64,000 bases of DNA, from the NCBI RefSeq assembly GCF_008369325.1, contig NZ_VOBI01000003.1, forward strand, positions 310,001-374,000, written 5' to 3'. This document shows, piece by piece, positions 51,722 through 61,312 of the stretch. The notes beneath the pieces are model-generated. The model worked only from the letters and a program-made list of their open reading frames with translations, searched no databases and was not told the DNA's origin. Every line of letters begins with the position of its first letter. Position 1 is the stretch's first letter. The translations under genes and the position numbers were made by a program. Source of the stretch: Pseudomonas sp. ANT_H12B (GTDB taxonomy: Bacteria > Pseudomonadota > Gammaproteobacteria > Pseudomonadales > Pseudomonadaceae).

Positions 51722-54415
51722 TCAGGCGATCGGGCCGCGCGGGTAGCGCTTGAGCTTTTCGATCAGTTCGATGCCCGGGATCGGCCGGTCGAACAGGTAA
51801 CCCTGGCCGACGTCGCAGCGGTGACGGCGCAGAAACGCCAACTGCTCGGCCGTCTCGATGCCTTCCGCCACGACCTTGATTTTCAGGTTGTGAGCCATGG
51901 CGATCACTGCGGAAGTGATTTCCATGTCGTCCTGGTTGTCCGGGATTTCGTGGATGAAGCTTCGATCGATCTTGATGATGTCGATCGGGAATTTTTTCAG
52001 GTAGCTGAGCGACGAGTAACCGGTGCCGAAGTCATCCATGGCCAGGGTCAGGCCCAGGCGCTTGAGCTGATCGAGCTGCAAGTGGGTGTCTTCGGTGGCT
52101 TCCAGCAGCAAGCCTTCGGTGAGTTCGAGTTCCAGCAGGTTCGCCGGCAGCGCTTCTTCCTTGAGGATGTTGGCGATGGACGCCACCAGGTCCGGGTCCG
52201 AGAACTGCTTGGGCGACAGGTTGATCGCCACTTGAAGATTGCCCAGTCCAGCGGCGGTCAGGTCTTTGCTCATGCGGCAGGCCTGGCGGGCGATCCATTT
52301 GCCAATCGGAATGATCAGGCCGGTTTCTTCGGCGACGCTGATGAACTGGTCCGGGCGGATCATGCCTTTTTCCGGATGGTTCCAGCGCAGCAGGGCTTCC
52401 ATCCCCAACAGGCGACCACTGCGCAGGCAGAGCTTGGGTTGGTAGAACACATCCAGCTCGTTCTGGGTCAGGGCGCGACGCAGGTTGTTCTCCACGAACA
52501 GCTTGTAACTGGCCTCGGCATTCAACGCTTCGGTGAACACCTGGACCTGATGCTTGCCGTTGGCCTTGGCCTTGTGCAGCGCCAGGCCGGCGTTGCGCAT
52601 CAGGGTTTGCGGGTCGCGGCCGTGCAGCGGCGCGCAAGCCAGCCCCACGGAGCCGGTGACGCTGATCAACTGGTTGTCGACGAACATCGGCTTATCGAGG
52701 GTTGCCAGTAACTGATTGGCGACTTGCTGGCCCACCGAGGGGTCGGTGTTGTCCAGCAGCACGGCGAACTCGTTACTGGCGAAACGCGCCAGGCTGCCGC
52801 CCGGGCTCAAGCTGTTGCGCAGGCGTCGGGCCAGGCTGATCAGCAGTTTGTCGCCAGTCTGGTGGCCGAGGCTGTCGTTGATCCGCTTGAAGTTGTCGAT
52901 GTCCACCAGCAACAAGCTGATCGGGGTATCGCTGTCTCGGGCGAAACGTTCATCAAGGTTGCGGATGAAGGCCGGGCGGTTGCCGAGGTTGGTCAGGTTA
53001 TCGGTGTAAGCCAGGCGCTCGATGCGCTGTTGAGCGAGCTTGGTCTGGGTGATGTCTTCGTAGATGCCGATGTAATGCGTCAGCTCGCGGTTGTCGCCGT
53101 AAACCTTGGAAATCGACAACTGGCCCCAGTAGGGTTCGAGGTTTTTACGGCGGCTTTTGAACTCACCCTGCCAGCTGTTGCTCTTGGCCAGCGCCGAGGG
53201 CGCGTCGAACAGCAGCTCGCTGAGGTTCTCCAGGGCCGGCAGTTCCGACAGCCGCTGGCCGTGGACTTCTTCGGTGGTGTACTGGGTGATCGCCGTGAAG
53301 CTCGGGTTGACGTATTCCACCACGCCATCGCAATTGACCAGCAAAAAGGCGTTGGCACTTTGCTCGACCGCACGCTGGAACAGGTGCAGGGCGCTGGTGG
53401 CGGTGCGGCGGTTGTGGTTGTTGATGACTTGGGCGAACTGATCCGCCAGCTCGCCGGCAAAGGCGATTTCATCCGACTGCCAGGCGCGGGTTGCACCGAT
53501 CTGTTCCAGGCACAAGACGCCGACCACCTGGCCATCGACGCGGATACTGGCATCGAGCATGGCATTGACGTCCCGGGGGCGCAGGCTCTCGGCCATGTGC
53601 CGGGTACGCGGGTCGCGCATGGCGTCGTGGGCGTCGATGGCTCGGCCGGTATGCAAGGCTTCGAGGTAATCGGGGAAATCACTGACGTCGATCGGCTCCG
53701 GCAGCTGGTATTCCTGGCTGGCGCGGTGATAGGCCGAGATCGGTACCAACAGTGGTCCTTCGAGGTTCCACAGGCTGGCGCTGTCGATTTCGTAGATGTC
53801 ACAGGCGCTGCGAGTGATTAGCTCGGCGGCTTCTTGCAGGGAGTTGTTGGTGCTGTAGCGCTGACGGGTCAGCAGCAGGATCAGGTCTTGCTGGGCACGC
53901 ACCCGGTCCAGGTGCTGCAGTTGTTCCTGTTGGGCACGCTGATTGAGCTCCAGGGCGATTTGCAGCCGCGAGTTCTGGGTTTCCAGATCCAGCGAAGGCA
54001 GCAGGGGATCACCATTGAACATGCCGTCCACGACCATCAGGTAGCCGCGCAGCAGATGACGATTGTGTTGTTTGTAGGCTTCGCCCAGTTCCAGCAGGTT
54101 CAGTGCGCCTGCGGCGGTGTGCAAGGTATAGCGAATCAGGTAATGCGGGCTTTCGGTGAGTTGCTGCTGGACCGCATCATGCAGCTGATAGCGCGCTTCG
54201 GGCTCCATCAGGCTGGCGTAGGGCGAGCCGACCAGGGCACAGAGCTCCACGGCCGGCATGCCGAACTGTCGTTCACAATTGGGATCGAGAAACAGCAGCG
54301 CCCAGCTCGCTTCATTCAGCCGTTCGAAACGCAGCATGCCGAGCCGCGAAGGCACAGGCAACTGCGTCACTACCTCGGCCGCCATACGGCTGGCGGCATC
54401 GGGTTGGCTTTTCAT
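51722..54415 (-). CDS. PAS-GAF-PAS-GGDEF-EAL cyclic-di-GMP protein
   Basis: 897 residues. A PAS-like sensor is at about 25-130, a GAF-like domain at about 190-335, and a second PAS at about 345-460. A GGDEF domain is at about 465-635 and an EAL domain at about 645-890. The GGDEF signature is degenerate (ASNEF at 546-550), so diguanylate cyclase activity is unlikely. The EAL side is intact: EALLRW (673-678), ELTEGLLLE and DDFGTGYSSLSYLKKFPIDIIK. It is therefore probably a phosphodiesterase that lowers c-di-GMP, tuned by its sensor domains and perhaps by GTP at the degenerate domain. No membrane segment is present. Confidence 0.9.
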   Translation of the reverse strand: MKSQPDAASRMAAEVVTQLPVPSRLGMLRFERLNEASWALLFLDPNCERQFGMPAVELCALVGSPYASLMEPEARYQLHDAVQQQLTESPHYLIRYTLHTAAGALNLLELGEAYKQHNRHLLRGYLMVVDGMFNGDPLLPSLDLETQNSRLQIALELNQRAQQEQLQHLDRVRAQQDLILLLTRQRYSTNNSLQEAAELITRSACDIYEIDSASLWNLEGPLLVPISAYHRASQEYQLPEPIDVSDFPDYLEALHTGRAIDAHDAMRDPRTRHMAESLRPRDVNAMLDASIRVDGQVVGVLCLEQIGATRAWQSDEIAFAGELADQFAQVINNHNRRTATSALHLFQRAVEQSANAFLLVNCDGVVEYVNPSFTAITQYTTEEVHGQRLSELPALENLSELLFDAPSALAKSNSWQGEFKSRRKNLEPYWGQLSISKVYGDNRELTHYIGIYEDITQTKLAQQRIERLAYTDNLTNLGNRPAFIRNLDERFARDSDTPISLLLVDIDNFKRINDSLGHQTGDKLLISLARRLRNSLSPGGSLARFASNEFAVLLDNTDPSVGQQVANQLLATLDKPMFVDNQLISVTGSVGLACAPLHGRDPQTLMRNAGLALHKAKANGKHQVQVFTEALNAEASYKLFVENNLRRALTQNELDVFYQPKLCLRSGRLLGMEALLRWNHPEKGMIRPDQFISVAEETGLIIPIGKWIARQACRMSKDLTAAGLGNLQVAINLSPKQFSDPDLVASIANILKEEALPANLLELELTEGLLLEATEDTHLQLDQLKRLGLTLAMDDFGTGYSSLSYLKKFPIDIIKIDRSFIHEIPDNQDDMEITSAVIAMAHNLKIKVVAEGIETAEQLAFLRRHRCDVGQGYLFDRPIPGIELIEKLKRYPRGPIA

Positions 54416-54606
54416 TGAGGGAACTCGCTTCGAATATGCTGATCGCGCCGGGCTCTCGCCCTCTTTACTGTTGCCTGCGGCAAGGTTGCATCATTGCGAC
54501 ACCGACTGACAAGAGACATGAAGGCCAAGTGCTATAAGAATATGTCGGCAGGAGGAAGGATTTCTCCAGCGAGGGGCGGAAAGTAATGCATTTGGCCTTC
54601 GCTTGC

Positions 54607-56013
54607 TTAATGCAGAGGGAGGCTTGTCGTTTGCAGCAACTTGCCGTCCCGGTCGTGATAGCTGACGCGAATCTGTTCTGAATCGACGATCAGGTGGGCG
54701 AAATTGTCCTGACTGATTACCTTGCTGGTCAGCTCATGCCGGTAGTCGCCCGCAGCTGTTTGCGCCAACGCTTTGTCCAGGATGAAGGTGGAGGCCTTGG
54801 CGTACGGCAGCAGTTTGCTGTTACACAGCGGGGACGACACGATGGTGTGAACTTCGAAGTCCGGATCCTCGCTGTGGGTCAGTCGGCTGGTCAACGAGCC
54901 ATGGACATCGCCGGAAACGAAGAAGACGTTCTTGATGCCGTGCGTACGAATAGTTTCCAGAAGGCGTAGTCGTTGCTCGGGAAAGGCCTTCCAGGCGTCA
55001 TCGCCGTGAAGTTTTCGGTCGGGGTAGAACATCACGCTGGTGACCACGAATTTGACCCTGGCCTGGCTGTGGATCAGCCATTGGAGCAGGGCCTGTTCCT
55101 GTTCTTCATCGAGGATGCGCCGATCATTCACCGACAGATTGCGTCGGGTTCGACTATCGGTGACAAACCATTCGATATCACCTTCGGCGAACTGATACCA
55201 ATACTGCCCAAGTTTTCTGCTTATTTGCCCGTTGGAAAGAAGTTCATGGGCCGGGCTATGGCTGGCCTGATATATCTCATATGCGGCGATGGCGTTTCTG
55301 TATAAAGCGACATCGGACTTGCTTTCGTTGGCGGGCCAGTTGTCTTCAATTTCATGATCATCGAGGATCATGTAAGTCGGCACGCTGGACATCAACTTTG
55401 CAATATTGGGTTGGGAAAAAGCCGTTCGGTACTTTCTCAGTATTTGCTTATATTCCCGGTCGGGTGCAATCACGTTCAGGTCATCGACATAGATTTGATC
55501 GCCGGTCATCAGCATGGAACTGATGGGCGGTTCAGCCTGCTGCGCCAGATTCGTGATCGAGGCGAAAATCCGGTCGCCCAGATGCGGCGCAGACGGGATG
55601 CCGGCGGTCATGCGCAAGTAGCGACATGAGCCGACGATATAGGCCCGTGGAATCGTCCCTTTGCCGGACTGCGTGTGAAAGCGATAAATCTCCCGTGGCC
55701 ATTGCAGCGGAAGTTCCTGAACTGTTTCCACGGTATGCACCGGGCTCATGGGGCTGAACCAGCCCGCCTGGTATTCGTAATCGGTATCGGCGGCAAGATT
55801 ATTCAGTGCAATCACATCGGACATATCACGCCGTATCGTCAACTTTGCAAATACACCCTGGGACCAGCGCTCTTCGCCTGCCTGTCGATAACGAATGCCC
55901 GCAAATACCAGTGCGTTGTTTTGAAGTTCGCCACGCAAGAAAATACGCACGTGGTTAGTTGTGGTGTGGCCAATAATAGGGCCGACAGTAGGTTTGAACA
56001 TGTTCGAATCCAT
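54607..56013 (-). CDS. PhoD-like metallophosphatase
   Basis: 468 residues. Metal-binding motifs of the PhoD-type metallophosphoesterase fold are visible: GSCRYLR, MTGDQIYVDD, DDHEIEDNW and FVSGDVHGSL. The protein has no Tat or Sec signal at its N-terminus (MDSNMFKPTVGPIIGHTTT), unlike secreted alkaline phosphatase PhoD, so it is probably cytoplasmic with a different substrate. It begins with a domain of Ig-like appearance to about residue 120. No Pho box was found upstream. It stands alone. Confidence 0.82.
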   Translation of the reverse strand: MDSNMFKPTVGPIIGHTTTNHVRIFLRGELQNNALVFAGIRYRQAGEERWSQGVFAKLTIRRDMSDVIALNNLAADTDYEYQAGWFSPMSPVHTVETVQELPLQWPREIYRFHTQSGKGTIPRAYIVGSCRYLRMTAGIPSAPHLGDRIFASITNLAQQAEPPISSMLMTGDQIYVDDLNVIAPDREYKQILRKYRTAFSQPNIAKLMSSVPTYMILDDHEIEDNWPANESKSDVALYRNAIAAYEIYQASHSPAHELLSNGQISRKLGQYWYQFAEGDIEWFVTDSRTRRNLSVNDRRILDEEQEQALLQWLIHSQARVKFVVTSVMFYPDRKLHGDDAWKAFPEQRLRLLETIRTHGIKNVFFVSGDVHGSLTSRLTHSEDPDFEVHTIVSSPLCNSKLLPYAKASTFILDKALAQTAAGDYRHELTSKVISQDNFAHLIVDSEQIRVSYHDRDGKLLQTTSLPLH

Positions 56014-56040
56014 TCGAGATAACGCTAACTAAGCAAAATT

Positions 56041-56067
56041 TGTTTATTAAGTTTCTATTAATAAACA
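56041..56067. promoter_or_regulatory. AT-rich inverted repeat upstream of the PhoD-like gene
   Basis: TGTTTATTAA and TTAATAAACA form a 10-bp perfect inverted repeat with a 7-nt spacer, 28 bp before the start codon. The whole 170 bp is AT-rich. It is a plausible operator; no known regulator is assigned. Confidence 0.45.
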
Positions 56068-56183
56068 GTTGAACTAATCCTAGTTATTGGTTCGCAAAAA
56101 ATATCGAGAAGAAGTGGACTGGAGTTGTGGGCGACGTCAGCCGCGAATGTAGGAAAAGGGCGTAGGGCTGGCTTTCTTCAGGG

Positions 56184-56212
56184 CAAAAAAAGCCCCGCCA
56201 AACTGGCGGGGT
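56184..56212 (-). terminator. Rho-independent terminator of aceF
   Basis: On the minus strand, AACCCCGCCAGTTTGGCGGGGCT followed by a T-run. It is strong and correctly placed after aceF. Confidence 0.9.
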
Positions 56213-56253
56213 TGAGGTACGAGCGTGGCGCTCGGAAAACGTGGAACGCGACG

Positions 56254-56275
56254 GGCCCTCCGATGAAGGAGGGCC
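56254..56275. terminator. Hairpin immediately after aceF
   Basis: GGCCCTCC and GGAGGGCC form an 8-bp stem around GATGAA, 9 bp past the aceF stop. It precedes the main terminator and may protect the mRNA 3' end. Confidence 0.6.
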
Positions 56276-56283
56276 AATCGGTG

Positions 56284-58272
56284 TTACAGCAGGATGGTGC
56301 GGATGTCCGCCAGCAGGTCGCTCAGGCGCTTGGTGAAGCGTGCAGCAGCGGCGCCGTTGATCACACGGTGATCGTAGGACAGCGACAGCGGCAGCATCAG
56401 TTTCGGCTGGAAGGCTTTGCCGTCCCAGACTGGCTGGATGGTTGCCTTGGAAACACCGAGGATCGCCACTTCCGGCGCGTTGACGATCGGCGTGAAGCCG
56501 GTGCCGCCAATGTGCCCGAGACTGGAAATGGTGAAACAGGCGCCTTGCATGTCGTCTGCCGTGAGCTTTTTGTCGCGGGCCTTGGCAGCCAGCGCAGCGG
56601 CTTCGGCAGCCAGTTGCAACAGGCTCTTTTGATCGACGTTCTTGATGACCGGTACCAGCAGGCCTTCAGGGGTGTCGACCGCGAAGCCGATGTTCACGTA
56701 CTTCTTGCGGATGATCGCCTTGCCGCTTGGCGCCAGCGAACTGTTGAAGTCCGGCAGTTCCTTGAGCAGGTGCGCGCAGGATTTGAGCAGCAGCGGCAGG
56801 ATGGTCAGCTTGACGCCAGCCTTCTCTGCAACGGCTTTCTGAGCGATACGGAACGCTTCCAGGTCGGTGATATCAGCCGAATCGAACTGAGTCACGTGCG
56901 GAATGTTCAGCCAGCTGCGGTGCAGGCTCGACGCGCCGATTTGCATCAGGCGAGTCATCGGCACTTCTTCGGTTTCACCGAAACGGCTGAAGTCCACGAC
57001 CGGAATCGGCGGGATGCCCGCGCCACCGGTTGCGCCAGCAGCAGCGGCCGGTGCTTCCTTGGCCTTCTGCATCATGGCTTTGACGTAAACCTGCACGTCT
57101 TCTTTCAGGATGCGACCGTGCGGGCCGCTTGAGCTGACCGCGCTCAGTTCGACGCCGAACTCACGAGCCAGTTGGCGTACAGCCGGGCCTGCGTGAACCT
57201 TGGCGCCCGGCTTGGCCGGTGCAGCAGCAGGTGCAGCAGCAGGTGCGGCAGGCGCAGCGGCAACTGGAGCAGCTTCAGCCTTGGCAGCCGCAGGGGCTGG
57301 TGCAGCAGCGGCGGTCGCCGGGGCAGCAGCAGGTGCGGCACCTTTGACTTTCAGCTTCAGGATCAGGTCGCCGGTACCGACTTCGTCATCGAGCTTGATG
57401 GAAACGCTTTCCACCACGCCAGCGGCGGGCGATGGAATTTCCATGCTGGCCTTGTCGGATTCGAGGGTGATCAGCGACTGGTCGGCTTCAACGGTGTCGC
57501 CAGCCTTGACCAGCACCTCGATGATCTTGGCCTTGCCTGCCGAGCCGATGTCCGGGACGTGAATGTCCTGAACGCTGTCAGCAACCGGTGCAGCTGGAGC
57601 CGCAGCGGCTGGCGCTGGAGCAGCGGCAGCCGGAGCAGCCGCCTGAGCTGGCGCGGCAGCAGCCGGTGCCGCAGCACCCGCCACTTCCAGATCCAGAATC
57701 AGGTCGCCAGTGCCGACTTCGTCGTTGAGCTTGACGCTGATGCTCTTGACCACGCCAGCGGCAGGCGATGGGATTTCCATGCTGGCCTTGTCGGATTCCA
57801 GGGTGATCAGCGACTGATCAGCCTCGACGGTATCGCCGACCTTGACCTGGATCTCGATGATCTGGGCCTTGCCCGACGAACCGATGTCCGGCACGTGCAC
57901 TTGCTGGACGCTGGCGGCAGCCGGAGCTGCGGCTGGCGCGGCAGCTGCCGGAGCGGCAGCCGGTTTCGCTTCAGCCTTTGGCGCCTGCGCAGCGGCAGCC
58001 GCAGCCGCAGGCGGCGGGGCCGGGGCAGCAGCAGCGGCACCTTCAACTTCCAGCTCCAGCAGTTCGTCGCCTTCTTTCAGGCGATCGCCCAGCTTCACTT
58101 TGATGCTTTTGACGATACCGGCCTTCGGCGCAGGAATTTCCATGCTCGCCTTGTCCGACTCAAGCGTCAGGATGCTCTGGTCGGCTTCCACACGGTCGCC
58201 GACCTTCACAAATAGTTCGATTACTTCACCTTCACCGCTGCCGATGTCAGGTACGCGAATGAGTTCGCTCAC
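56284..58272 (-). CDS. aceF: Dihydrolipoamide acetyltransferase, pyruvate dehydrogenase E2
   Basis: 662 residues. Three lipoyl domains are visible, each with DKASMEIP around the lipoylated Lys (the first is Lys41), joined by long Ala/Pro-rich linkers. A subunit-binding domain (VRQLAREFGVELSAVSSSG) and the catalytic domain with DHRVINGAAAARF follow. It accepts the acetyl group from E1 and passes it to CoA. The start is GTG, with GGAGA upstream. It is 11 bp downstream of aceE and cotranscribed. Confidence 0.97.
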   Translation of the reverse strand: MSELIRVPDIGSGEGEVIELFVKVGDRVEADQSILTLESDKASMEIPAPKAGIVKSIKVKLGDRLKEGDELLELEVEGAAAAAPAPPPAAAAAAAQAPKAEAKPAAAPAAAAPAAAPAAASVQQVHVPDIGSSGKAQIIEIQVKVGDTVEADQSLITLESDKASMEIPSPAAGVVKSISVKLNDEVGTGDLILDLEVAGAAAPAAAAPAQAAAPAAAAPAPAAAAPAAPVADSVQDIHVPDIGSAGKAKIIEVLVKAGDTVEADQSLITLESDKASMEIPSPAAGVVESVSIKLDDEVGTGDLILKLKVKGAAPAAAPATAAAAPAPAAAKAEAAPVAAAPAAPAAAPAAAPAKPGAKVHAGPAVRQLAREFGVELSAVSSSGPHGRILKEDVQVYVKAMMQKAKEAPAAAAGATGGAGIPPIPVVDFSRFGETEEVPMTRLMQIGASSLHRSWLNIPHVTQFDSADITDLEAFRIAQKAVAEKAGVKLTILPLLLKSCAHLLKELPDFNSSLAPSGKAIIRKKYVNIGFAVDTPEGLLVPVIKNVDQKSLLQLAAEAAALAAKARDKKLTADDMQGACFTISSLGHIGGTGFTPIVNAPEVAILGVSKATIQPVWDGKAFQPKLMLPLSLSYDHRVINGAAAARFTKRLSDLLADIRTILL

Positions 58273-58283
58273 AGAGTGTCTCC

Positions 58284-60929
58284 TCAGCAGTCCAGTGGGT
58301 TGCGTTTTTCCGGGTTGATCCCGAACTTGGCGATGGCTTCAGACACCACCTTAGGTTCGATATCACCACGGTCAGCCAAGGCTTCCAGGGCTGCCAACAC
58401 CACGAAATGACGGTCGACTTCGAAGAAATGACGCAGTTTCTTGCGGCTGTCGCTGCGACCGAAACCGTCGGTGCCCAAGACTTTGAATTCCTTGGACGGG
58501 ACCCACTGACGAATTTGCTCAGCGAACAGCTTCATGTAGTCGGTAGAGGCAATGACCGGACCTTTACGGCCGTTCAGGCACTCTTCGACGTAGCTCAGTT
58601 TAGGCTTCTGGCCAGGGTGCAGACGGTTGCTGCGCTCGACGGCCAGGCCATTGCGACGCAGTTCGTTGAAGCTGGTAACGCTCCAGACATCAGCGCCGAC
58701 GTTGAACTCTTCACGCAGAATCTTCGCCGCTTCACGTACTTCACGCAGGATGGTGCCGGAGCCCATCAGCTGAACGTGGTGCGCCGCTTCGCGGGTGTCT
58801 TCTTCGAGCAGGTACATGCCCTTGATGATGCCTTCTTCAACACCGGCCGGCATGGCTGGCTGCTGGTAGGACTCGTTCATCACGGTGATGTAGTAGAAAA
58901 CGTCCTGCTGCTCTTCGGTCATCTTCTTCATGCCGTCCTGAATGATCACCGCCAGCTCGTAGCCGTAGGTTGGATCAAAGGTGCGGCAGTTCGGGATGGT
59001 GGCAGCCAGGATGTGGCTGTGACCGTCTTCGTGTTGCAGGCCTTCGCCGTTCAGCGTGGTCCGGCCGGCGGTGCCGCCGATCAGGAAGCCACGGGTGCGG
59101 CTGTCGCCAGCGGCCCAGGCCAGGTCGCCGATACGCTGGAAGCCGAACATCGAGTAGAAGATGTAGAACGGCAGCATTGGCTGGTTGTGGCTGGAGTACG
59201 ACGTACCGGCAGCGATGAAGGAGCTCATGGCGCCCGCTTCGTTGATGCCTTCTTCGAGGATCTGGCCCTTCTTGTCTTCCTTGTAGAACATCACCTGGTC
59301 TTTATCGACTGGCTCGTAGAGCTGGCCGACGGACGAGTAGATGCCCAACTGACGGAACATGCCTTCCATACCGAAGGTACGGGCTTCGTCCGGGATGATC
59401 GGAACGATGCGCGAACCGATTTCCTTGTCCTTGACCAGTTGCGCCAGGATGCGCACGAACGCCATGGTGGTGGAAATTTCACGGTCGCCCGAGCCGTCAA
59501 GGATCGCCTTGAGGGTGTCGAGTGGCGGCGTCGGCACGCTGATGCTTTTCGCGCGGCGCTGTGGCACGAAGCCGCCCAGGGCCGTGCGGCGCTCGCTGAG
59601 GTAGCGGGCTTCGGCGCTGTTCGGTTCTGGCTTGAAGAACGGCAGCTTTTCCAGTTCTTCGTCGCGCACTGGAATGTCGAAACGGTCGCGGAACAGCTTC
59701 AGGCTTTCAACATCAACTTTTTTGGTGTTGTGCGCGGTGTTCTTCGCTTCGCCGGCACCGGTGCCATAACCCTTGATGGTTTTGGCCAGGATGACGGTCG
59801 GTTGTTCTTTGTGGTTGACCGCTTCGTGGTACGCCGCGTAGACCTTGTACGGGTCGTGGCCGCCACGGTTGAGTTTCCAGATCTCGTCGTCGGACAGGTC
59901 TTCAACCATCGCCTTGAGTTCTGGCGAGTTGAAGAAGTGTTCACGCACGAACGCGCCGTCTTTGGCTTTGTAGTTCTGGTACTCGCCGTCGATGACTTCG
60001 TCCATGCGGCGTTGCAGGATGCCGTCGACGTCCTTGGCCAGCAGTGGGTCCCAGAAACGGCCCCAGATGACTTTGGTCACATTCCACTGAGCACCGCGGA
60101 ACACGCCTTCGAGTTCCTGGATGATCTTGCCGTTGCCGCGAACCGGGCCGTCGAGGCGCTGCAGGTTGCAGTTGATGACGAAGATCAGGTTATCGAGCTT
60201 CTCGCGGCCAGCCAGCGAGATCGCGCCCAGGGATTCCGGCTCGTCACACTCGCCGTCGCCCAGGAAACACCAGACTTTTTGCTTGCCTTCAGGGATGAAG
60301 CCACGCGCTTCCATGTACTTCATGAAGCGTGCCTGGTAGATCGCCTGGATCGGGCCAAGGCCCATGGATACAGTCGGGAACTGCCAGAAATCAGGCATCA
60401 GCCAAGGGTGCGGATAGGACGACAAGCCCTGGCCGTCGACTTCCTGGCGGAAGTTGTTCATCTGGTCTTCGGTGATGCGGCCTTCCATGAACGCGCGGGC
60501 ATAAACGCCTGGCGAGGTGTGGCCCTGGAAGTAGATGAGGTCGCCGCCGTGTTCGTCGGTCGGGGCCTGGAAGAAGTAGTTGAAGCCGATGTCATACAGG
60601 GTTGCACTGGAGGCGAAGCTGGAGATGTGACCGCCCAGGTCAGAATCTTTCAGGTTCGTACGCATCACCATGGCCATCGCGTTCCAGCGAACCAACGAGC
60701 GAATGCGGCGTTCCATGAACAGGTCGCCAGGCATGCGTGCTTCGTGGGTAACGGGAATGGTGTTGCGGTATGGCGTGGTGATGGCGTAAGGCAATTGCGA
60801 ACCGCTGCGGGTTGCGAGTTCGCCCATACGGGTCATCAGATAGTGAGCGCGGTCTTCGCCTTCTTTGTCGAGAACCGATTCCAGGGCGTCCAGCCATTCC
60901 TGGGTTTCGACGGGATCGAGGTCTTGCAT
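58284..60929 (-). CDS. aceE: Pyruvate dehydrogenase E1 component
   Basis: 881 residues, the homodimeric E1 type of gammaproteobacteria. The thiamine diphosphate-binding block is FLGDGECDEPES to VINCNLQ. It decarboxylates pyruvate and transfers the acetyl group to E2 lipoyl domains. It starts the aceE-aceF operon; E3 (lpd) is not in the window. Its control region holds two FadR/PdhR-type palindromes (61040-61106). Confidence 0.97.
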   Translation of the reverse strand: MQDLDPVETQEWLDALESVLDKEGEDRAHYLMTRMGELATRSGSQLPYAITTPYRNTIPVTHEARMPGDLFMERRIRSLVRWNAMAMVMRTNLKDSDLGGHISSFASSATLYDIGFNYFFQAPTDEHGGDLIYFQGHTSPGVYARAFMEGRITEDQMNNFRQEVDGQGLSSYPHPWLMPDFWQFPTVSMGLGPIQAIYQARFMKYMEARGFIPEGKQKVWCFLGDGECDEPESLGAISLAGREKLDNLIFVINCNLQRLDGPVRGNGKIIQELEGVFRGAQWNVTKVIWGRFWDPLLAKDVDGILQRRMDEVIDGEYQNYKAKDGAFVREHFFNSPELKAMVEDLSDDEIWKLNRGGHDPYKVYAAYHEAVNHKEQPTVILAKTIKGYGTGAGEAKNTAHNTKKVDVESLKLFRDRFDIPVRDEELEKLPFFKPEPNSAEARYLSERRTALGGFVPQRRAKSISVPTPPLDTLKAILDGSGDREISTTMAFVRILAQLVKDKEIGSRIVPIIPDEARTFGMEGMFRQLGIYSSVGQLYEPVDKDQVMFYKEDKKGQILEEGINEAGAMSSFIAAGTSYSSHNQPMLPFYIFYSMFGFQRIGDLAWAAGDSRTRGFLIGGTAGRTTLNGEGLQHEDGHSHILAATIPNCRTFDPTYGYELAVIIQDGMKKMTEEQQDVFYYITVMNESYQQPAMPAGVEEGIIKGMYLLEEDTREAAHHVQLMGSGTILREVREAAKILREEFNVGADVWSVTSFNELRRNGLAVERSNRLHPGQKPKLSYVEECLNGRKGPVIASTDYMKLFAEQIRQWVPSKEFKVLGTDGFGRSDSRKKLRHFFEVDRHFVVLAALEALADRGDIEPKVVSEAIAKFGINPEKRNPLDC

Positions 60930-61039
60930 GGCTTGCTCCAGGGCGGAAAGGCTTCCAGAATCGGTTGCCTGAGTTTGCGACTGGCCTTGTGGGCAGACGA
61001 TATAAATTCTTGGATTGCCGAGAGGTTGTTCCGGCGGCG

Positions 61040-61106
61040 TGTAGTTTTACTACAAATCATCGGGCATTTCAGCCTTTCGAATGTATAGACGAGTAGTAAA
61101 ACTACA
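61040..61106. promoter_or_regulatory. Pair of GntR/PdhR-type operator-like palindromes
   Basis: TGTAGTTTTACTACA (61040-61054) and GTAGTAAAACTAC (61093-61105) are each TNGTNNNACNA palindromes, the form bound by FadR/PdhR-subfamily GntR regulators. They are also inverted copies of each other. Their centres are 52 bp apart, about five helical turns, suggesting cooperative binding or looping. They lie 111-177 bp upstream of aceE in the 383-bp aceE-glnE gap; the rest of that gap shows no gene. Confidence 0.6.
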
Positions 61107-61312
61107 GATGAGCGGCTTGTGGCCTCCAGCTGCGTTGTGAGAATAATCGTTAAGGTTGGTCTTTTGCCAACCAGAAAAGGTGAAAGCTTGATGCTGTCTG
61201 CCAAAAATACAGAAATTTCAGCTATTTCTAACCTTTGTTCGACAGTCGATCACGTAGTGCATTCGGGCGAATCACTACATGCAGCCCTCTACACGCCGAT
61301 CAAGGATAGACC

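Noticed and set aside
31813..56013. Shared N-terminus MDSN of the AT-rich hypothetical protein and the PhoD-like protein
   Set aside because: Only four residues are shared and nothing beyond them aligns; most likely chance.
58407..61088. 893-codon open frame on the plus strand opposite aceE
   Set aside because: It is an exact antisense shadow of aceE, with arginine/valine/glutamine-rich nonsense composition and no domain; GC-rich codon bias keeps the opposite frame open.
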